DNA of 64,000 nt from Candidatus Aenigmatarchaeota archaeon (GTDB lineage Archaea > Aenigmatarchaeota > Aenigmatarchaeia > QMZP01 > QMZT01): positions 64,001-128,000 of the forward strand of contig JAPLVC010000004.1 of assembly GCA_026397315.1 (NCBI GenBank), in the 5' to 3' direction. The notes under the pieces are model-generated. The model was not told the origin of the DNA. It searched no databases and saw only the letters and a list, made by a program, of their open reading frames with translations. Below, piece by piece: positions 35,487 through 43,579 of the stretch. Every line of letters starts with the position of its first letter. Within the stretch, counting starts at the first letter, position 1. The position numbers and the translations under genes were made by a program.

Positions 35487-35567
35487 GGATAGTGCGGCGA
35501 CGGCCCCTGCGACACGGACGAAACCAGATTTAACTGCCAGTCAGACTGCGGGCAGGAACCGGCGTGA
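35487..35567 (+). pseudogene. in-frame relic of a lost C-terminal Cys module
   Basis: Directly after the TAA of the preceding gene the frame reads one codon, TAG, and then 24 codons giving CGDGPCDTDETRFNCQSDCG and four more residues before TGA (35565-35567). This is a clear copy of the C-x-D-G-x-C-x-x-x-E-x-x-x-N-C-x-x-D-C-G module that occurs inside that gene. Two stops within three codons favour recent decay over programmed readthrough. Confidence 0.65.
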
Positions 35568-35623
35568 CATCATTATAATTGAAATGCGTGTGAGCGCGTG
35601 ATATTGATCGGAGGTGTTGGTTG

Positions 35624-38600
35624 ATGAACAAGAAAATGGTGGCTGTTTTCAGCGTGTTTTTGTTAGCGGGGGTTTTGGCGTTTTTTGTAACGAGCGTTAA
35701 TTCGGAGGTATGCGAGGTATGCTCGGACGTGGAAAATACGTTCACCCTCGACGAGGTTGCGCTCGGCGCCACCAATACCATAACCCTGAAGGGCTACGAG
35801 AGCCACGGGCTCAAGTCGCTTTCAATAAGCTGCGAGCTCATTTGCGGCAGGCTGGGCGACTACTGCTGTTTCGACGTCTCCAAGAACAAGTGGAAATGCG
35901 CTTATGATTACCTCTATTGCAACCAGCCCAACGAGAACGGCAAATGTGTCGAGGACAAGATTCCGCCGTCCGTGGGCATAGTCGGTGTCCCATCGAGCGC
36001 AGTTTCGCCTCCGGGCGGCTCGTGCAGCGTTTATTCAGCAAGCGACGTGATTGCAAAGGTCGCTTGCACGGACGCTGAAACAGGCTGCGACAATTCGAAC
36101 CTCCTGCTCGAGATAGATGAAGTCAAAAAAGCCTCGTGCCCGCAAAACGAGAACAGTTATTTTTCCGTATCAACGAGCGGCTACCTTGCCAACAGGCCGT
36201 ATTACATCTGCGCCGCAGCGAAGGATCTTGCCGGAAACATAAACTACACCAAGACCCCAGTCCAGTTCTGCACCAGCACCGGCGAACCCATAAGGCCGTG
36301 GCTTTATGCTGAATCAGTAGGCGGCTCGATAATCAATCTCGTCTGGAGCCAGGCGGGCCTCAACTCGCCGAACTTCGACAGGTATGAACTGTATTATGAA
36401 AAGAACCCGCAGAAAGATAATTTCGACGTGAGCCCGCTTAACCTGAAAGCGACTATAAGGGAAGAAAAACTCGATAATTTTTACCAGGTGACCGGTCTCG
36501 AGAAAAACACCAAATACTGTTTCAGGGTCGTGGTCTTCGACAAGACCTCACCAAAAGCCCGCAACACCACATCTGACAGCCTTTGCCTGACGACCGTGGA
36601 ATGCAACCCCGGCGAAAAGACGCAGTGCTTCACCAGGGACTGGACGACTTATTACGGCGACGAGGTCTACCTGCCATCAGGCAGTCCCTGCATTGCAGGC
36701 GAGGCCACGTGCGACGGCGGCTACTGGAGCGCCTGCATGAACCAGGTCGGACCGTTCGAAGAAAAGTGCAATAACATCGACGACGACTGTGACGGCATGA
36801 CTGACATGGAGATTGATTATGTGGAATGGGGTTATGATTACGTGCCGCTGAAAAAACTATGCATAGGATTAGGCGAATGCGGCTACGGCTATGTGGAATG
36901 CCTGAACGGCCAGTGGCAGGGCGATGCCAAATGCAGCAGCTACTCGCTGGCTAAAACGGAGACATGCAACGGCCTTGACGACGACTGTGACGGCGTTGTT
37001 GATGACGTGGGCGGCGGCAATTCCATCATTTCGACCCGCTGCGGCTGCTACAACATAAACAACGACCCCACCGTGATGCCCAGCTCAGAAGTCTGCAACG
37101 GCATCGATGACGATTGTGACGGGACGATAGACAATGTCTTTGTCGGTTATTCCGCAACATCTTCCAGGTGCGCCTGCTACAACGGAGCAAAAACGCCAGG
37201 CCAGCAGCAGGAAACGTGCAATGAAATCGACGACGACTGTAACGGCGTCGTGGACGACGGCATGACTGGCAGCGAGGGATGGCTTGTGAAGCTCGGCAGT
37301 GGATGGCCTGACTGGTCTGAATACTGCGGCACAGGGACGCCTTGCGACGGCGGCCACTGGGAATGCAACGCCGGCGGAACGGGCGTAGTGTGCTCCACCA
37401 TAGGCGGCGGAGAGAATAAGGCAACGAACGAGACGTGCAACGGCATAGACGACGACTGCGACGGCAGCGTGGACGAGGGATGTGCCTGCTCGCCTCCCGG
37501 AAACTGGAGCACATGCGGCATCGACAAGGGAGAGTGCGCCCTTGGCCAGCGGCAATGCAGCAGCGAAGGCGTATGGGGCACGTGCATAGGGGACAAGAAA
37601 CCAAAGACGGAAATATGCAACGGCAAGGATGACAACTGTAACGGCGTGACCGACGATGTTTATGGCGGCAATTCAGTAAATTCGACTCAATGCCGCTGCT
37701 ACAACGGAGGGACGCCTTCTCAGGAATCCTGCAACGGCATAGACGACGACTGCGACGGCATCGTGGATGATGTAGTAACTGGCGGAAAGACAATCGCCGT
37801 GAATCGCTGCGGCTGCTACTTCAACGGCAGTTCTACGAGAGTCCTTCCAGGGCAAAATAAAGAAATATGCGACGACGTGGACAACGACTGCAACGGCGTC
37901 GTGGACGACCCGTGGAGCGGGAACCTCGGCAAAGACTGCGGCTACGGCGCTTGTGCGGGCGGCAAAATCGTCTGCAAGACGACCGGTAATGACACTGTTT
38001 GTTCGACCAACAGTCCTTACGGCATAGGCAATTCCACTGATAAAAGGAGCGTGGAGACATGCAACAGTCTCGACGACGACTGTGACGGCGTTGTTGATGA
38101 CGTGGGCGGGAAACAGTCAGCCGCCGAAGCCCAGTGCGGCTGCTACGGCGGAGCGGCCAAAAAAGACGAGTTCTGCAACAAGATAGACGACGACTGCGAC
38201 GGAGGGATTGACGAAAACCTGCTGTGCGCATGCTTCGCCGGCCAGAAAAAGGCCTGCGGCTCGGCCATAGGAGAATGCGAACTGGGCGAGGCCGAATGCA
38301 GCGGCGGCGTATGGGGCACGTGCACGGGCGGCAAAAAGCCTGCGAAAGAAACGTGCAACATGAAAGACGACGACTGCGACGGCATTATAGACAATGTTAA
38401 CAGCGGATATTCAGTCGAAGAGACTCAGTGCGGCTGCTACAACGGACGGAAACCAGCGGTTGAGAAGTGCGACGGCATAGACAACGACTGCAACGTCAAG
38501 ACAGACGACAACATCGACTGTAGCTGTGATGAGGGCGACGAGATGCAATGCGGCTCGAACGTCGGCGAGTGCACGCCCGGCCTTAAGAAATGCATAAACG

Positions 38601-39037
38601 GCAGATGGGGCGAATGCAGCGGAGGCGTGCTGCCCAAGAAGGAAGCGTGCAACGGCATCGACGACGACTGCAACGGCGTCATAGACGACGTGAACGGCGG
38701 CAACTCGGTCGGCTCTTCAAAATGCGCATGTTATAACAAGTTCTCCGTGCCAAACACGCAGGAAGAAGTGGCCAACGGCATAGACGACGACTGTGATGGA
38801 GCGATAGACGAGGGATATTCAAATGAACCCAGCCACTGCCAGAACGGCTTCAAGGACGGGGATGAGCAAGGCGTCGACTGCGGCGGCTCGTGCAGGAAGA
38901 TGTGCGCCCAGCCGATTCCCATGAATACTTGGATACTCATATTCGCCGTCATTGCGGGCGTGATAGCGGTCTTCGGTATATTCATAAGTTCTTTCTGGAA
39001 GAAAGAGACGAAGTCGCTGTTCGAAAGAGTTAAATGA
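35624..39037 (+). CDS. secreted, membrane-anchored protein with fibronectin III domain and 14 MopE-type repeats
   Basis: The 1137-residue protein has a signal peptide (to about residue 26), a beta-rich N-terminal region, a fibronectin type III domain (about 223-325, NLVWSQAG to CFRVVVFD), then 14 MopE-type repeats (about 381-1065) and a C-terminal helix WILIFAVIAGVIAVFGIFI (about 1101-1120) with a short basic tail. In the last repeat the first Cys is Ala (EVANGIDDDCDG). Between repeats are modules such as C-G-x-x-x-G-E-C-x-x-G. It resembles the C-terminal half of the giant protein at 26375. The ATG at 35624 follows GGAGGTG. Confidence 0.85.
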   Translation: MNKKMVAVFSVFLLAGVLAFFVTSVNSEVCEVCSDVENTFTLDEVALGATNTITLKGYESHGLKSLSISCELICGRLGDYCCFDVSKNKWKCAYDYLYCNQPNENGKCVEDKIPPSVGIVGVPSSAVSPPGGSCSVYSASDVIAKVACTDAETGCDNSNLLLEIDEVKKASCPQNENSYFSVSTSGYLANRPYYICAAAKDLAGNINYTKTPVQFCTSTGEPIRPWLYAESVGGSIINLVWSQAGLNSPNFDRYELYYEKNPQKDNFDVSPLNLKATIREEKLDNFYQVTGLEKNTKYCFRVVVFDKTSPKARNTTSDSLCLTTVECNPGEKTQCFTRDWTTYYGDEVYLPSGSPCIAGEATCDGGYWSACMNQVGPFEEKCNNIDDDCDGMTDMEIDYVEWGYDYVPLKKLCIGLGECGYGYVECLNGQWQGDAKCSSYSLAKTETCNGLDDDCDGVVDDVGGGNSIISTRCGCYNINNDPTVMPSSEVCNGIDDDCDGTIDNVFVGYSATSSRCACYNGAKTPGQQQETCNEIDDDCNGVVDDGMTGSEGWLVKLGSGWPDWSEYCGTGTPCDGGHWECNAGGTGVVCSTIGGGENKATNETCNGIDDDCDGSVDEGCACSPPGNWSTCGIDKGECALGQRQCSSEGVWGTCIGDKKPKTEICNGKDDNCNGVTDDVYGGNSVNSTQCRCYNGGTPSQESCNGIDDDCDGIVDDVVTGGKTIAVNRCGCYFNGSSTRVLPGQNKEICDDVDNDCNGVVDDPWSGNLGKDCGYGACAGGKIVCKTTGNDTVCSTNSPYGIGNSTDKRSVETCNSLDDDCDGVVDDVGGKQSAAEAQCGCYGGAAKKDEFCNKIDDDCDGGIDENLLCACFAGQKKACGSAIGECELGEAECSGGVWGTCTGGKKPAKETCNMKDDDCDGIIDNVNSGYSVEETQCGCYNGRKPAVEKCDGIDNDCNVKTDDNIDCSCDEGDEMQCGSNVGECTPGLKKCINGRWGECSGGVLPKKEACNGIDDDCNGVIDDVNGGNSVGSSKCACYNKFSVPNTQEEVANGIDDDCDGAIDEGYSNEPSHCQNGFKDGDEQGVDCGGSCRKMCAQPIPMNTWILIFAVIAGVIAVFGIFISSFWKKETKSLFERVK

Positions 39038-39066
39038 TCGCACAGGCGCGCGAGGGTTTGAAAAGC

Positions 39067-40236
39067 ATGAAAAGGGATAGAGTCTTAGCTTGGTCTTTCA
39101 TTTTAATCACAGCTGCGGCTGCAGCTTTGCTCACAACCGCTTTAATGCCCGCGAATTCCAGGGCAAGCGCAACGACGACCATAGACAAGACCTTCACATG
39201 TTCTGACGGCTTCACTTCAGGCTGTTTCAAGACAGGATGCATGGCCGAGAGACAGCTCAAGATGAGCAATAACCAATACACTCTTGCTTTCACCGCGCCG
39301 AAGGCTGGTGATTACATGTGCACGATAACAGCGGTGACCAATCACTTTGATTTCCCTGAAGGGGGGTCTGAGACCAGCGAGGTGACGGACGTCTCGCTTA
39401 ACGGCATCAAGATAGGCTCGACCGTGGACAGCTGGTGCCCGCCTGGCGGGACTACCAATCCTCCGATGCCCAAATGCGACCTGAATATCGAATGCTGTGG
39501 TCCAAGGGCATCGACACTCGATTGTAACAGATATCCTGAGAGCAGTGTGAGCTGCACGGAGCCGAAGCTCCTTTGCGACGATGACCCGATGAGCTTAGCC
39601 GCTATTACTAGCAGCGGCAAGGAAATAACCATGAGCCTCGAGAACTGCAAGCCCGGTGCCGTGGCTTTCGTAAGGCAAGGCAATTTCAAACCCCGCTGCC
39701 AGAACTGGCAGTTCACCACGGGCAGTGGCATCCGCTGCCCGGTAAGCGATTCCATAACCGGCGGCAAGCTGATAGCGACTTATGACTGCAGCAAAACGCG
39801 CAATTACAACATCAATCTGGATTTCCTTGTAGTCGGTAAAAGTTATACCTTGGGTGTTTGGGCTCCGTTCACGGCAACTGGCTGGAGCAGCATCAACGTC
39901 TGCGCGACAGGCATTTCTCCTTATTATTCTGAAACAAAGACCGACACGGGCGACGGCATATGCATGGGCGTCACGCCGCCAGTTAACTGCGGCAACGGGG
40001 TGATAGACGCAGGCGAGGAGTGCGACGGCAGCAACCTTAACGGCAAAACGTGCGCCAGCTTCGGATATGATGCAGGCACGCTCGCCTGCAGTAGCAGTTG
40101 CAAGTTTGACAAATCAGACTGCCTCGAATGCAAGCGTCAAGACGAAATATGCAGCATAGGGGAACACGACTGCTGCCCTGGTCTTGTGTGCACAAAATCA
40201 GGCTCACGTAATTATTGCATGGCTGAAGTCGAATGA
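39067..40236 (+). CDS. secreted Cys-rich surface protein, paralogue B
   Basis: A 389-residue protein with a signal peptide (MKRDRVLAWSFILITAAAAA onward) and the same N-terminal domain as the gene at 34272 (NHFDFP and EVTDVSLNGIKIGSTVDSWC). The C-terminal part has CGNGVIDAGEECDGSNLNG and SCKFDKSDC, the DUF4215-like repeat, then DEICSIGEHDCCPGLVC, which parallels the end of paralogue A. About 25 cysteines. An in-frame ATG at 39034 overlaps the previous stop (ATGA); I prefer 39067 because of the signal-peptide shape and the GAGG upstream. Confidence 0.7.
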   Translation: MKRDRVLAWSFILITAAAAALLTTALMPANSRASATTTIDKTFTCSDGFTSGCFKTGCMAERQLKMSNNQYTLAFTAPKAGDYMCTITAVTNHFDFPEGGSETSEVTDVSLNGIKIGSTVDSWCPPGGTTNPPMPKCDLNIECCGPRASTLDCNRYPESSVSCTEPKLLCDDDPMSLAAITSSGKEITMSLENCKPGAVAFVRQGNFKPRCQNWQFTTGSGIRCPVSDSITGGKLIATYDCSKTRNYNINLDFLVVGKSYTLGVWAPFTATGWSSINVCATGISPYYSETKTDTGDGICMGVTPPVNCGNGVIDAGEECDGSNLNGKTCASFGYDAGTLACSSSCKFDKSDCLECKRQDEICSIGEHDCCPGLVCTKSGSRNYCMAEVE

Positions 40237-40269
40237 TACTGTGGCAACGACGTATTACGGTTAAATAAA

Positions 40270-40764
40270 TCAAGGCAGCCTGATATCGGAAAGCAGCGTC
40301 ATATATCTGTCCAAGCGCTTTATTTCCTTTTCTAGCATTTCTATCGCCCTGAGGACGTCTTTCTTGTCCTCGCCGTGCATATCCCTTAGCTGCGATTTAG
40401 CGTTCTCGAAGTCCGCCAGCGAGCCCGATATGCCTTTCTTCACGCGCATTAGAAATATCTTCTTGAGCGACTCGAGCAGGTTGCCGTTCAGCTCGATGTA
40501 AAGCCTGCGATCCTGCGACTTCTTCACTTTCCTGACTATGCCCAGTACTTCAAGGAAGTCCATGCTCAGGGAAATCATGGATATCGAATAGCCCGTCTTA
40601 CTGGCAATGTCCTGGAGCGACATGGAGCCGCCGCCTATGATGAGTGCCCCTATTATATTGCCATGTATTGGGGAGAAACCGATAGACTTCGCCAGCTCGG
40701 AGAACGTTTCCAGGATCTTCTTTTCCACGTCCTGGACGCCTTTGCCTGCATCGTGCTCTTCCAT
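40270..40764 (-). CDS. GbsR/MarR-family winged-helix regulator
   Basis: A 164-residue protein with the GbsR layout: an N-terminal helix ending in GFSPIHGNIIGALIIGG, the recognition helices SLQDIASKTGYSISMISLSMDFLEVLGIV, the wing with RRLYIEL, then a long C-terminal helical dimerisation part. Family members control compatible-solute or lipid genes. It is divergent from tes, with 117 bp between, and is the obvious candidate to control tes. Confidence 0.8.
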   Translation of the reverse strand: MEEHDAGKGVQDVEKKILETFSELAKSIGFSPIHGNIIGALIIGGGSMSLQDIASKTGYSISMISLSMDFLEVLGIVRKVKKSQDRRLYIELNGNLLESLKKIFLMRVKKGISGSLADFENAKSQLRDMHGEDKKDVLRAIEMLEKEIKRLDRYMTLLSDIRLP

Positions 40765-40820
40765 GCGCTATCAACCTGACAGGGTAAAATTTATAAACCC
40801 TTTGATTTAATTAATACTTG

Positions 40821-40853
40821 AACATTTAAAAGTTTTTAAAAGTTTAAAATGTT
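40821..40853. promoter_or_regulatory. inverted repeat between GbsR-type regulator and tes
   Basis: AACATTT (40821-40827) and AAATGTT (40847-40853) flank an A/T-only stretch with two AGTTTTTAAA/AGTTTAAA segments. It lies 29-61 bases before the tes ATG, over the likely tes promoter. TTTATAAATTTT (minus strand, near 40787-40797) could be the regulator's own TATA box. Confidence 0.3.
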
Positions 40854-40881
40854 AACAGAAGCTGCTATCTGATGTGATGGA

Positions 40882-42534
40882 ATGAAGAGAAAAGCCGGGA
40901 AAACCGTGACGCAGAAAAATAAAACAGAATCGCTAGCGAACGCCTCCAGCGGTTACGCAGGCGAGCTTCCACACAAAACGTCGTCAATATGCCCGGATTG
41001 CCTTAAAATTCTGCCGGCTCTCGTTTTCGAGGAGGGCGGCAAGGTCTGGATAGAGAAGACGTGTCCGAAGCACGGCAAGTTCCGCGAGATATACTGGAGC
41101 TCCGCCGAGATGTACAGGAAATCGAGGAAGTTCGCTTACGACGGGCATTCCATGGAAAACCCTAACGTAACCAAGGAAAACCCGACCTGCCCCAAAGACT
41201 GCGGCATCTGCTCGCTCCACAAGTCGCAGACGGCGCTGGCGAATCTCGTTGTCACGAACCGCTGCGATCTCAATTGCTGGTACTGTTTCTTCTTCGCGCA
41301 GAAGGCCGGCTATGTCTATGAGCCTTCCTTAGATGACCTGAGAAAGGCCGTGAAGCTCATGACCCGGCAGAAACCCGTTCCAGGCAACGCGGTGCAGCTT
41401 ACCGGAGGCAATCCCGAGCTCAGGGAGGACATACTGGACATAATAAAGATGATAAGAGACGAGGGAGTGGATCACATCCAGCTCAACATGAACGGCACGC
41501 ACAAGTTCTGGAACGACCCGGAATGGACCATGAAAGTCAGGGAAGCGGGCGTGAATACAGTTTACCTGTCGTTCGACGGCGTCACGCCCAAGAGCAACCC
41601 GAAGAACCATTACGAAATCCCGAACATGCTTCAGAACTCGAGGAAAGCCGGCATGGGCATAATACTCGTTCCCACCATAATCAAGTCCGTCAACGACAAC
41701 GAAGTCGGCGACATACTGCGCTTCGGCTTCAGGAACATGGACGTCGTGCGCGGAGTCAATTACCAGCCAGTTTCGCTGGTCGGCCGCATGCCCCGCAAGG
41801 AGCGCGATAAGTTCAGGGTAACCATTCCAGACGTCATACAAAGGATGGAAGAGCAGACGGATGGCCAGATAGTCAAGGAGGACTTCTACCCGGTCCCGAC
41901 CGTGAAGGCGATAACAGATTTCGTCGAGGCGCTTACTAAAAAGCCGCAATACTCGCTTTCGACCCACTTCGCCTGCGGCATGGCCACATACGTGTTCGAG
42001 AACGAAGGCAGAATGCTGCCCATCACACGATTCGTCGACGTCGAAGGATTACTGGAATACATCGAGGAGCAGGCCGGCGAACTGAACAAGGGACGGAGCA
42101 GATACATAATCGGCACCAAGATGCTGTTCAAGATGAATTCGTTCATCGACGGCAAACGCGCGCCGAAAGGCTTCTCGCTCGGCAACATGTTATACAACGC
42201 GCTGATGAAGCACGACTACCGTGCGCTTGGAGCGTTCCACCACAAATCGCTTTTCATCGGCATGATGCACTTCATGGATTTGATGAACTACGACATAGAA
42301 AGGGTAAAGAGATGTTGTATTCATTATTTGACACCCGAAGCGGTGATACCTTTCTGTGCGTTTAATGTTATACCGGAGATGTACAGAGACAAAGTTCAGA
42401 ATAAATATGCTATTTCTTTTAAAGAATGGGAAAAAATGACAGGCAAAACTCTTAAAAATGATTTATACAAAAGAGATATTGAAAAAATTAAAAATACGGA
42501 CTTGTACAGGAAAACCTACGAAGGCTTCTTGTAA
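40882..42534 (+). CDS. tes: radical SAM tetraether lipid synthase (Tes)-like; 3' end replaced
   Basis: Tes couples the tails of archaeal diether lipids to make tetraethers. The 550-residue protein has the radical SAM cluster motif C-D-L-N-C-W-Y-C (C128, C132, C135), the GG segment QLTGGNPELRED, and extra cysteine pairs at the N-terminus (CPDCLK, TCPKHG, CPKDCGIC) as in the Tes/MJ0619 group. The C-terminal CCIHYLTPEAVIPFCAFN segment is also typical. From about 42300 the codon use changes abruptly from GC-rich to AT-rich although the frame stays intact, and a second copy of the terminal 20 codons lies 1 kb downstream. The 3' end is therefore borrowed (see the mobile unit). The stop region overlaps the convergent endonuclease gene by 19 bases. 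Confidence 0.85.
   Translation: MKRKAGKTVTQKNKTESLANASSGYAGELPHKTSSICPDCLKILPALVFEEGGKVWIEKTCPKHGKFREIYWSSAEMYRKSRKFAYDGHSMENPNVTKENPTCPKDCGICSLHKSQTALANLVVTNRCDLNCWYCFFFAQKAGYVYEPSLDDLRKAVKLMTRQKPVPGNAVQLTGGNPELREDILDIIKMIRDEGVDHIQLNMNGTHKFWNDPEWTMKVREAGVNTVYLSFDGVTPKSNPKNHYEIPNMLQNSRKAGMGIILVPTIIKSVNDNEVGDILRFGFRNMDVVRGVNYQPVSLVGRMPRKERDKFRVTIPDVIQRMEEQTDGQIVKEDFYPVPTVKAITDFVEALTKKPQYSLSTHFACGMATYVFENEGRMLPITRFVDVEGLLEYIEEQAGELNKGRSRYIIGTKMLFKMNSFIDGKRAPKGFSLGNMLYNALMKHDYRALGAFHHKSLFIGMMHFMDLMNYDIERVKRCCIHYLTPEAVIPFCAFNVIPEMYRDKVQNKYAISFKEWEKMTGKTLKNDLYKRDIEKIKNTDLYRKTYEGFL
42292..42302. repeat. left 11-bp direct repeat of the mobile unit
   Basis: GACATAGAAAG, encoding D-I-E in tes, occurs exactly where the base composition turns AT-rich. 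The same 11 bases, in the same reading frame, recur at 43462. Confidence 0.6.
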
Positions 42535-43461
42535 GAATTTAGAATTTCTTCTAATTTTTCTGATCTCTTGGGATGTTTGAAACCGACAAGTCTTTGAAAT
42601 TTTTCTATTTCATCTCTTCCTGTAATATTTATGTAATACATATCATTCTTATTTTTTATGACAGAGTTTCTTATTTCTAACTCTTTGAGAATCTCTGAAA
42701 TACCTTCTGCCATTTTTCTGCTGGACGTGGCATAGTTTACAATTCTGAGGCCTTGTCTTTTAGTGTAAGCAACAGAACCATCTCCATCGAAACAACCACG
42801 CAAAAAGCATTTCTTGATTTCTATTGACGATTTTTTTATTTTTTCAGGCACTTTCACTATATCAAATTTTTTACCCTTTGGAATTCCTAATTCATGAAAA
42901 ATAGTTGATATGGTTTTGTTTTTTACATAAACCTGCATTTCATTTTTTTGATATATGTAAAAATTCTTATGGTTAAAAATTTTCTCTATGTTTTCCATGA
43001 AAATTGATCTTAGATGTTTTTGATTGTTTACAAATTCTACCCAAGCCAAGTTTTTGTCTATATGACCATCTGTTATTATCAATCCCATTAAATATGCCAG
43101 GTTCCCATCGATAGCAATGGGCAAACTTCTTTTAACAGGCAAACTTCCCTGCGCCGAGCCTATTCTAATGACTTTTACTTCTATCAATCGCGTGTCCATT
43201 TTAACACTCTCGTTTATTTTCAAAAGTGTTTTTACAGGTATCAAAAACTTACCGTTAAACCACCTGCTTACTGTGAATTGCCCTACTCCCAGATAACCAG
43301 CGAGCTTGTATTGGCTGCCAAAACTTACCAGTGCTTTGTTGAAAAACTCTTTTCTGAAGTTTTCTTCAAGCTCGACAGAAAGTTCGCTAATTTCATATAA
43401 ATTTAAGCAGTTTTCCATGATATTATATGCACTTTTAGGACATATAAACAATTTTCAACAT
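42303..43461. mobile_element. homing-endonuclease unit carrying a replacement tes 3' end
   Basis: The AT-rich segment between the two 11-bp repeats contains, on the plus strand, the last 77 sense codons of the intact tes frame and, on the minus strand, a LAGLIDADG endonuclease gene that overlaps it tail to tail. On the right side the displaced old tes end survives. The repeat-to-repeat period is 1170 bp, a multiple of three. This fits an endonuclease that cuts the 3' end of tes and brings a recoded, cut-resistant end with it. Confidence 0.7.
42516..43418 (-). CDS. LAGLIDADG homing endonuclease with N-terminal HTH
   Basis: A 300-residue protein. Residues about 30-70 form a helix-turn-helix (QYKLAGYLGVGQFTVSRWF). 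Two LAGLIDADG-type motifs follow: LAYLMGLIITDGH (about 107-119) and CFLRGCFDGDGSV (about 204-216). Each ends in the acidic residue needed for metal-dependent cleavage, so a monomeric, active enzyme is likely. The start at 43418 is chosen because TTTATATG on the minus strand lies about 25-30 bases upstream; the frame extends to 43451. Very AT-rich. It is antisense to tes and not fused to any host protein, so it is neither an intein nor obviously intron-borne. Confidence 0.88.
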   Translation of the reverse strand: MENCLNLYEISELSVELEENFRKEFFNKALVSFGSQYKLAGYLGVGQFTVSRWFNGKFLIPVKTLLKINESVKMDTRLIEVKVIRIGSAQGSLPVKRSLPIAIDGNLAYLMGLIITDGHIDKNLAWVEFVNNQKHLRSIFMENIEKIFNHKNFYIYQKNEMQVYVKNKTISTIFHELGIPKGKKFDIVKVPEKIKKSSIEIKKCFLRGCFDGDGSVAYTKRQGLRIVNYATSSRKMAEGISEILKELEIRNSVIKNKNDMYYINITGRDEIEKFQRLVGFKHPKRSEKLEEILNSYKKPS

Positions 43462-43521
43462 GACATAGAAAGCATCAAGAAAAGCGAAGTCTACAAAAAG
43501 ACTTACGAAGGGTTCGTTTGA
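43459..43521 (+). pseudogene. displaced original C-terminal end of tes
   Basis: Twenty codons plus TGA encode HDIESIKKSEVYKKTYEGFV, which aligns end to end with the present tes terminus RDIEKIKNTDLYRKTYEGFL. The protein similarity is strong, but most codons differ at the third base. The remnant uses host-like codons (AAG, AGC, GTC, TTC), while the active end is AT-rich. It has no start and is cut off from tes. Confidence 0.8.
43462..43472. repeat. right 11-bp direct repeat of the mobile unit
   Basis: GACATAGAAAG, identical to 42292-42302 and in the same codon phase (D-I-E). It lies at the start of the displaced tes end. Confidence 0.6.
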
Positions 43522-43579
43522 CCTGATTAGGCATACTGAATAAATATTATAAACCACCTCAACCAAAATTCTATTTACC

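Noticed and set aside
35484-35492. Programmed readthrough or pyrrolysine at TAA-GGA-TAG
   Set aside because: Two different stops in three codons would both have to be decoded, and no recoding element is visible. Decay is simpler, so it is listed as a relic.
40882-43451. An intein or group I intron in tes
   Set aside because: The endonuclease gene is on the opposite strand, the tes frame ends with a stop before it, and no splicing motifs (N-terminal Cys/Ser block or C-terminal HN) are seen around the junctions.
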